Shown here piece by piece: positions 6,266 to 10,967 of a DNA stretch of 10,967 nt (position 1 is the first letter of the stretch; every line of letters starts with the position of its first letter). The DNA lies in contig JBAVQS010000041.1 of assembly GCA_049694275.1 (NCBI GenBank), positions 1 to 10,967 on the forward strand. The letters run 5' to 3'. The stretch is from JBAVQS01 sp049694275. Its GTDB lineage: Bacteria > Chloroflexota > Anaerolineae > UBA4142 > SHND01. A program made the translations under genes and the position numbers. Below the pieces are notes generated by a model, which ran no database searches, had not been told where the DNA came from, and saw nothing but the letters and a program-made list of their open reading frames with translations.

Positions 6266-7672
6266 TTACCGTCTCAATCGCTCCCACAGGTCGACGAGCG
6301 CGCGGTGCTCTTGTATATTCTCCAGGAACGACCGGCGCCATTCGGGGTTCGTGATCTTGTCAGCGCGGCTCATCAATTTGCGATAGCCCGCCTCAGTCGC
6401 GGCCCGGGACTCGGACACCGCGCCCAGCGCGTCAAATATATCCGCAACGCCGAGGTACACGTTCATGGAGAATGCACTTTCTTCCGACCGATGTTCGCAC
6501 AGGTAGGTCCACATCTCTCCTGCCCCCTGTCGTGCTTCATCCAGCCGCCCCTCTGCCAGCGCACACCGCGCCTGCTCGGCCAGCACTTCGGTTGCGATAG
6601 CGTTCATTCCGAGTTGGCTGAACTCGGCGTGCGCCGCCGCCAAGTGCGCTCCGGCCCCGGCACAATCCCCGGCTCGCTCCGCAACATAGCCGAGATATCC
6701 CAGAACGGCTGCCCGGCCAAAGGCATCGCCGATGGCGGTGAACTCGGCCAGCGGCTGCTCTGCCAGACGGTGGGCTGTGCGCCGATCCCCGCTCCGCCAG
6801 TAGACATCGCTCAGGTTATGCCGGCAATAAGCCGCCCCTCTGCGGTCGCCAATCGCTTCGCACAATCGCAACCCATGTTCCAGAGCGACGCGCGCCAGCT
6901 TGAACAGACCTAGCGCGTTATACAGGCTTCCCTGGCTTATCACGCCAAGCGCTTCCATCTCGCGATCACCGGCCCGCCGCGCCCGTTCGATTGCCTCGGT
7001 ATTGAGTTGCACGGCCTGGCTTAGATCCCCGGATTCCCCATAAAAAGTTCCCAGTTGGGTCAGGGCATGCGCCACCGCGGCATCATCCGTTAGCACGCGC
7101 ACCAGCGCCAGCGCCGCCTCAGCCATTCGTCCGGCGGCCTCCAGCTCTCCCACCCGCGCCAACATTGTGGACAACCGTCCGCGTGCTCGCACCTCTAGAG
7201 ATCGATTGCCCGCCCGCTGCGCTGCGGCGATGGCATCCTCCGCTGCGCCCACTCCAGCCCGAACGTCGCTGAGCGCGATGAAATACCCGGTGCGCCGGTA
7301 AGCCGCTTCGGCCTGGCGCTCCCGGTCGTCCAACTCGTCGGCCAGGGCGGTGAGGGCTTCAAGGTCCGCGCGTTGCGCCTCCCGTTCCCCGCGCAGGCCC
7401 AGCACCTCTTCACGCCCCCGCAGGGCGCGCCAGCGTCCCGCGCGGTCCCCCGGCGCTAACAGCGCGAGCGCCTGGTCGAAAAAGCGTTTCGCTTCCGCCA
7501 ACGCACTCGACGCCTGGGCGCGCTCCCCTGCCCGCTGATACCATTCCGCCGCCCCACTCAGTTCGTCCGCACGCTCCAGGTGCCCGGCAATCAACCCAGC
7601 GAATTCGTCACTCCGCCCTGCCCGTTCCGCCTGCGCCTCCAGCCAGCGCGCCGCCGCGCCGTGCAAACCAGC
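6266..7672 (-). pseudogene. TPR half of a broken AAA/TPR regulator
   Basis: The real coding sequence of this frame begins near 7672 (RAGLHGAAARWLEAQ) and runs to TAA at 6266, about 468 codons. It is a chain of helical repeats with TPR character. Clear examples are HALTQLGTFYGESGDLSQAVQLNTEAIERA and YCRHNLSDVYWRSGDRRTAHRLAEQPLAEF; lengths suggest at least seven units. It ends with NPEWRRSFLENIQEHRALVDLWERL, a C-terminal signature of adenylate-cyclase-associated AAA/TPR proteins. The same frame stays open upstream to about 7996, but that part (SPQQSWMIWWRAPRG and so on) is only the wrong-frame reading of the AAA half. No start codon with a ribosome site was found at the join. A terminator lies about 130 bases downstream. 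Confidence 0.75.
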
Positions 7673-7679
7673 CCGGTTG

Positions 7680-8180
7680 CAAGGGGGTGAGCGCCTCCAT
7701 GCTCCCCTGCACGCCCAGCGGTTCCACCCCGCCGGCCCAAAAGTGCCGTCCAAAGATGGCGCCGCGCTGGAGCGCCGCCCGTTCCACCTCGCGCAGGCTC
7801 CAGAGGCGGCTGAGTGGCAGGTGCTGGAGAGTCGCCGGGAGGGGCGTGTCCTTGAACTGTTCGGGGACAAACTGCCAGGGGGTCTGACTGGCATCGATAA
7901 TGCCGCGATCCAGAAACCAGTTAACGAGTTCCTCGGCAAAGTACGGCACCCCCTCGGCGCGCGCCACCAGATCATCCACGACTGCTGCGGGGACATGTGC
8001 GACGCGCCCGATCAACTGGGTCACCAGTTCCCGCATGGGTGCATCGCCCAGAGCCCCGAGGGTGATTTCAAGGTAGCGAAAAGCTGGCCGATCCGTGCGA
8101 AGCGCTTCGGGCGGCTGCCATTCCCCGCGCGCCGTGGCCAGCACAAACACCCCCTGCCTTACCAGTCGAACATTGGTCAA
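7680..8180 (-). pseudogene. AAA-ATPase half of the broken AAA/TPR regulator
   Basis: About 167 codons in another frame, directly 5' of the TPR half. Recognisable C-terminal pieces of the AAA/NB-ARC-like module are VFVLATARGEWQP (11-23), the lid region GVPYFAEELVNWFLDRG (77-93), and SLREVERAALQRGAIFGRHFW (128-148), the winged-helix-like block that follows in these proteins. Family homology stops at MEALTPL (7682). The expected 40-50 residues containing a FxHALxxExAY motif are absent. The next 20-odd codons are junk, while the other frame resumes family sequence at about 7669. This is a deletion whose length is not a multiple of three. Upstream, the P-loop and any cyclase domain are also missing, and an in-frame stop lies near 8226. 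TTG 8180 is only a nominal start. The gene is broken at both ends. Confidence 0.75.
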
Positions 8181-8353
8181 GCGGGTGGATTGCGCGGCTT
8201 TGAACCGGCGAGAAACCTTGGGCGGTTAGTGTGGTTGGCGCGGAGACAGAATACAGCCTGCTCGCGCTTGTCGATCTTCCGGGGTTCCTGATCGGCGTGG
8301 CAGGCGTTGGCGCTGGTCGGATAGAAAAATTGGCGGGTCTGTGTATCGTGGAA
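8181..8353. other. Spacer between the AAA fragment and tRNA-Gln
   Basis: About 170 bases without a supported gene. It contains the breakpoint where the AAA/TPR gene lost its 5' part. No repeat of the tRNA 3' end, terminator hairpin or integrase remnant was seen. Confidence 0.4.
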
Positions 8354-8424
8354 CTGGGGGACAGGGACTCGAACCCCGATATGCAGATCCAAAGTCTGCT
8401 GTGCTGCCATTGCACCATCCCCCA
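8354..8424 (-). tRNA. tRNA-Gln (UUG anticodon)
   Basis: A 71-nt cloverleaf on the minus strand. The acceptor stem pairs TGGGGGA with TCCCCCA and the discriminator is G. The anticodon arm is GCAGA, loop CTTTGGA, TCTGC, with anticodon TTG, and the T-loop carries GGTTCGAGTCC. The 3' CCA is not encoded directly (the genome reads TTCCA after the discriminator), so it must be added enzymatically. A strong promoter lies immediately upstream. Confidence 0.95.
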
Positions 8425-8436
8425 GCGACAGAATCG

Positions 8437-8465
8437 ATTTTAGCACAGGGCGCTTGTTTCTGCAA
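8437..8465 (-). promoter_or_regulatory. Promoter of tRNA-Gln
   Basis: Minus strand TTGCAG (8465-8460), 17-base spacer, TAAAAT (8442-8437) preceded by TGC. Start expected near 8430, about six bases before the mature tRNA 5' end. Confidence 0.7.
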
Positions 8466-8599
8466 ACAATCTCAAAAGCACAAAGACGCTGGGCATGGTA
8501 CAAGCATCGCAAGGCACGCCGACGGTCCGCCCGAGCGCGATGAAATAAGCATTTTCTAAGCATCCGCTCAGCCCACTCTCAGCGCGAATAGTAATAATC

Positions 8600-8616
8600 A
8601 GATGAATATATCATCT
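8600..8616. promoter_or_regulatory. Small palindrome upstream of the lipoprotein gene, possible operator
   Basis: AGATGA-ATATA-TCATCT, a perfect 6-base inverted repeat ending a few bases before the AGAGGAGA ribosome site. It could be an operator or a weak hairpin in the 5' leader. No clear plus-strand -35/-10 pair was found in 8425-8632, so its position relative to the promoter is unknown. Confidence 0.3.
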
Positions 8617-8632
8617 TTAGAGGAGACCTTGA

Positions 8633-10078
8633 ATGCCGCGTTCGTCGATTTACCTATTCGTCCTTGTACTCTTACTCTCAGCTTGCACGGCGGCCAACCC
8701 ATCCGCTGTTACCACCCCATCGCAGAATAACACTGCCAACACCGGCGCCTCAATCGCCAGCAACCCGACCACTCCCACCTCCCCGCCGACTCTCGCCGCC
8801 ACCATCATCGCGGTTCCAACCGATACGGCAACGGTCATACCCAGCGCGATTCCATCGACGACCGATACCCCCACCGACACCCCATCGGCTACTGGCACAA
8901 TTTCGTCTACCGAAGTATCGGCGACGACAGACATAACGTCCACAACCACCGTAACCGCAACGGACATCACATCCACGGCTACCGTGACCGTGACCGCGAC
9001 AGATACGGCCACAATCGCACCACCGCCGGTTGCTCCACCCGCGCCGCCGCCTGCGCCGCCTGGCCCTGCGGTTCTCACCTCGGTCGTCAGCAATCAACCT
9101 GTGACCGGTCTCTATGTCAACGAAGCAGGGGATGTTTATTATGGCGTGGCCAATGGCAAGGACAACATTGACAATCCGTTAGGCGGCGGTTATTCGCTTT
9201 GGAAAAAGCCGGCTAATGGGAGTCCCATGCAGATCTCTCCGTCCAGCTATAACGCCATCGCCGGCATCGTCGTCCATAACGGGACCATCTATTTTAACGA
9301 AGCGCGGGCTCTCCGGCGCATGCCCGACGATGGACAGCTCCACCAGGCAGACGTCGTGATCCGCTTTCCGACGCTCAGCACGATCTATGGACATGTCAAC
9401 AGCGCGCTCATCAGTTATCCGGTCGGGGGCCAGGATGCCGTGCTCATGTCGGTTGGGTCGACGATCGACTCGAACTATGTTGCGGTAGGTCAGCCGCGCG
9501 GCTGGAACCCGCCCCAGTATGAGCCCTTTCCCACCGGACGCATCGACTATGCCACATTCGCCTGGCTGGATGCGACCAAGAATTTCCAGGCCACGCAGGG
9601 CGCCGGCGGTCAATTTGACGAATACGCGCGCGGGGTGCGCAACCCTTGGGCAATGACTGCGGGGGTCGTGAACGGCGCCATGCATATCCTGGCCGTTGAT
9701 AATGACCCTGCATTCATCCCTGAAAAGAACCCTTCACAACCGGGCGCGACAAACTCGGGAGATGAGCTGAACGATATCGTGAGGGGCGCAAATTACGGTC
9801 ATCCTTTCCTGTACGGCGGCAATGAGCCAGCCCTGGGAGATACGCCGCCGGTTGCCCGGTTCTTGAATGGCTCTGTTCCTTCAGGGGTTGCCATTGCAGC
9901 GGGCAAAGTATTTGTCTCTTTGTGGGGTCGGAGCATGATTGTAGAGGTGAATATCGCGACCGGCGCCTGGAGACCGGTCATTACCAATATCCAACCGTTC
10001 AACCTCTACGCGCGCGGCAATCTTCTCTACGTCGCCGATTACGGCGGGATTCGCGTGATTGACGCGCGCGGGTTCTAA
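8633..10078 (+). CDS. Lipoprotein with sugar-dehydrogenase-like (GSDH) beta-propeller
   Basis: A 481-residue exported protein. A lipoprotein signal (hydrophobic 6-15, lipobox LSAC with C18) predicts anchoring on the outer face of the membrane. Residues 19-128 are a Thr/Ser/Ala-rich spacer and 129-146 a Pro-rich run. The rest (147-481) resembles the glucose/sorbosone dehydrogenase beta-propeller family, PQQ-type sugar or aldose dehydrogenases. Matching blocks are GIVVHNGTIYFNE (211-223), GHVNSALIS (253-261) with H254 placed like the catalytic histidine of soluble glucose dehydrogenase, ARGVRNPWAM (332-341), and GDELNDIVRGANYGHPF (376-392). Substrate and PQQ use are inferred only. ATG 8633 has AGGAG at 8621-8625. 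It is the only plus-strand gene here and ends at a terminator shared with the convergent DUF3109 gene. Confidence 0.85.
   Translation: MPRSSIYLFVLVLLLSACTAANPSAVTTPSQNNTANTGASIASNPTTPTSPPTLAATIIAVPTDTATVIPSAIPSTTDTPTDTPSATGTISSTEVSATTDITSTTTVTATDITSTATVTVTATDTATIAPPPVAPPAPPPAPPGPAVLTSVVSNQPVTGLYVNEAGDVYYGVANGKDNIDNPLGGGYSLWKKPANGSPMQISPSSYNAIAGIVVHNGTIYFNEARALRRMPDDGQLHQADVVIRFPTLSTIYGHVNSALISYPVGGQDAVLMSVGSTIDSNYVAVGQPRGWNPPQYEPFPTGRIDYATFAWLDATKNFQATQGAGGQFDEYARGVRNPWAMTAGVVNGAMHILAVDNDPAFIPEKNPSQPGATNSGDELNDIVRGANYGHPFLYGGNEPALGDTPPVARFLNGSVPSGVAIAAGKVFVSLWGRSMIVEVNIATGAWRPVITNIQPFNLYARGNLLYVADYGGIRVIDARGF
8927..8992 (+). repeat. Two imperfect 33-bp tandem units in the lipoprotein linker
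   Basis: Codons 99-109 (TDITSTTTVTA) and 110-120 (TDITSTATVTV) are near copies, giving a 33-bp direct duplication. This is typical of linkers that lengthen by slippage. Confidence 0.7.
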
Positions 10079-10108
10079 TCGGATCAAAGGTCAAACAAGA
10101 TTCTAAAA

Positions 10109-10141
10109 AGACCCTTGGGGTTTTGAAAACCCCAAGGGTCT
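10109..10141. terminator. Bidirectional intrinsic terminator between convergent genes
   Basis: Sixteen-base arms (AGACCCTTGGGGTTTT and its complement) around a single G, in practice a TTGAA-sized loop. Minus-strand reading is followed by TTTTTAG and plus-strand reading by CGTTTTCC. It lies 31 bases after the lipoprotein stop and 30 bases after the DUF3109 stop, so it serves both. Confidence 0.9.
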
Positions 10142-10170
10142 CGTTTTCCTCCATTGAATGGGAAACAGCT

Positions 10171-10743
10171 CTAGCAAGGTGGAAAGCGGCGCTCGATCTC
10201 GGCGTATGCCTCTGCGCCAATGTACTGCTTGAGCTCCGTCTCAAACTGCTGATAGAGATAGGTCTCGCGGCTGCCTTCGACCAAACACGTAGAATATGCC
10301 TTGTTGTCGACGGCAATCTCGTTCACATTAATGTCAATGTCCATCAACGTGAGCGGAAACATGAGGCAAAAGTAGGGTTTGATGGAAGGGACCGGAACGC
10401 CCTTGTCGATGGCGAGGGTGTGCAACGAGCAGCACTTGTCCTGGGTGAGGAACCAGCACTGTTGATGCGGCGTCCCCTCGGCGCGAACCGGCGTGCAGAT
10501 GTTGGCCGGCCGAGAGACGTCCCAGGAATCAAAATCGAACGGCTCGACGAGATAGGGCTGGATTTCCTCACGATGTTTGATGACACGACGCGCGTCATGA
10601 ATCGTGATAAAACATCCTTCGGTGCAGCACTGTTCGGCGCAATCGGTCTTGCAGCGATTGACCAGTCGCGTCTTGACAAAAAATTCCGGGCTCAGGCGAT
10701 ACGACCCAATGAGGATTGGATCGGCGGGTGTGGGTGTGTTCAT
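10171..10743 (-). CDS. DUF3109 family cysteine-cluster protein
   Basis: A 190-residue cytoplasmic protein of the DUF3109 family, related to YkgJ-type Zn/Fe-S cysteine-cluster proteins of unknown activity. Evidence is the cysteine pattern: C31, C35, C39-C40 and C44 in NRCKTDCAEQCCTEGC, then C83, C96, C104-C105 in DKCCSLH, and C126 in KPYFCLMFPL, all in family order. Another two (C153, C190) are less typical. Length is normal and the frame is intact. I place the start at ATG 10743 (MNTPTPADPILIGSYRL). In-frame ATG 10761 and TTG 10779 would run back through the promoter into the rRNA terminator. No Shine-Dalgarno precedes 10743, and the -10 element ends 8 bases before it, so the mRNA is probably leaderless. 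Confidence 0.85.
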   Translation of the reverse strand: MNTPTPADPILIGSYRLSPEFFVKTRLVNRCKTDCAEQCCTEGCFITIHDARRVIKHREEIQPYLVEPFDFDSWDVSRPANICTPVRAEGTPHQQCWFLTQDKCCSLHTLAIDKGVPVPSIKPYFCLMFPLTLMDIDINVNEIAVDNKAYSTCLVEGSRETYLYQQFETELKQYIGAEAYAEIERRFPPC

Positions 10744-10751
10744 GGGTCGGG

Positions 10752-10779
10752 ATTTTAGCATAATCGATGAAATAAACAA
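10752..10779 (-). promoter_or_regulatory. Promoter of the DUF3109 gene
   Basis: Minus strand TTGTTT (10779-10774), 16-base spacer, TAAAAT (10757-10752) preceded by TGC. Predicted start falls at or within a base or two of ATG 10743. The -35 overlaps the U-tract of the rRNA terminator. Confidence 0.55.
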
Positions 10780-10823
10780 AAACGCTCCCGACTGAGTGGC
10801 TAAACCACTCAGTCGGGAGCGTT
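10774..10823 (-). terminator. rRNA operon terminator
   Basis: Perfect 19-bp stem (AACGCTCCCGACTGAGTGG, 10781-10799, and its complement, 10805-10823) with a 5-base loop. On the minus strand it is followed by a U-rich run (TTTTTGTTTATTT). It sits about 15 bases after the 5S 3' end. Confidence 0.95.
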
Positions 10824-10837
10824 CAATAAAAAGAGCA

Positions 10838-10960
10838 GGGCTCGCTGCGATGACCTACTCTCCCGGGAGGTCGCCCTCCAAGTACCATCGGCGCTGCTGG
10901 GCTTGACTACGGAGTTCGGGATGGGATCCGGTATTTCCCCAGCGCTCAAAACACAGCACC
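10838..10960 (-). rRNA. rrf: 5S ribosomal RNA
   Basis: Minus-strand reading contains the conserved 5S core: ATCCCATCCCGAACTC, then AGCGCCGATGGTACTTGG, then GGGAGAGTAGGTC. By alignment with the E. coli 5S from memory, the mature ends fall near 10960 and 10838, about 123 nt. A flanking processing stem, AGAGCAGGG (10959-10967) with CCCTGCTCT (10832-10840), extends helix I to the window edge. It is the last gene of an rRNA operon whose 23S should lie to the right. Ends are good to a few bases. Confidence 0.93.
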
Positions 10961-10967
10961 CTGCTCT

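Noticed and set aside
6089..6913. Plus-strand 274-codon frame
   Set aside because: Antisense to the TPR half of the broken regulator. Composition is that of a reverse-frame shadow.
7677..8291. Plus-strand 204-codon frame
   Set aside because: Antisense to the AAA fragment, which has clear family motifs on the minus strand.
8068..8563. Minus-strand frames running through the tRNA
   Set aside because: Translations such as MVQWQHSRLWICISGFE are the usual artefact of reading a tRNA-Gln gene as protein.
8650..9097. Minus-strand frames opposite the lipoprotein linker
   Set aside because: Val/Gly- and Arg/Gly-rich shadows of the Thr/Pro-rich codons on the plus strand.
10123..10758. Plus-strand 211-codon frame
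   Set aside because: It begins inside the bidirectional terminator and is antisense to the DUF3109 gene, whose cysteine pattern is unambiguous.

Overview
The window looks like a chromosomal segment of a moderately GC-rich, free-living bacterium. Chloroflexota is my best guess. The reasons are large AAA-ATPase/TPR regulator remnants of the kind fused to class III adenylate cyclases, a lipoprotein with a long Thr/Pro-rich linker, an IS66 transposase without its usual partner genes, and an MDTDEHR-type dispersed repeat. The taxonomic call is inference. No 16S or 23S sequence lies inside the window. Almost every gene reads on the minus strand; the exception is a plus-strand lipoprotein.

Layout. 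1-1280 (-): IS66-type TnpC transposase, cut by the left edge just after its last catalytic residue. 1451-2980 (-): a TPR protein, the 3' remnant of a larger AAA/TPR regulator, whose first codons come from a short tandem repeat. 2977-3489 (-): DinB-fold protein. 3629-4222 (-): YdeI/OmpD-associated family protein. 4228-4440 (-): C-terminal scrap of a membrane protein, probably PAP2-type. 4453-5265 (-): DUF6602-like protein with a PD-(D/E)XK-like motif. 5405-5575 (-): promoter, structured RNA and intrinsic terminator. 5697-6056 (-): unknown 119-residue protein. 6105-6230 (-): a second promoter and terminator. 6266-8180 (-): a broken AAA/TPR regulator with a deletion and frame change near 7675. 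8354-8424 (-): tRNA-Gln(UUG). 8633-10078 (+): lipoprotein with a sugar-dehydrogenase-like beta-propeller. 10171-10743 (-): DUF3109 cysteine-cluster protein. 10781-10967 (-): 5S rRNA and its terminator, which should be the tail of an rRNA operon lying to the right.

How it fits together. The right third is ordinary housekeeping: the end of an rRNA operon, a tRNA, and two intact genes that converge on a shared bidirectional terminator. The left two thirds are rearranged accessory DNA. They hold one transposase, two independently truncated regulators, a membrane-protein fragment and a dispersed repeat, mixed with small intact genes. Five minus-strand promoters share one extended -10 element (TGCTANANT), so one core promoter type appears to serve tRNA, protein genes and leader RNAs alike. 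The most interesting region is 5265-5575. There a promoter leads into an RNA whose terminator loop can also pair with an upstream segment, directly ahead of the DUF6602 gene. This has the layout of a transcription attenuator or of a free-standing small RNA. No complete new multi-gene system is evident.
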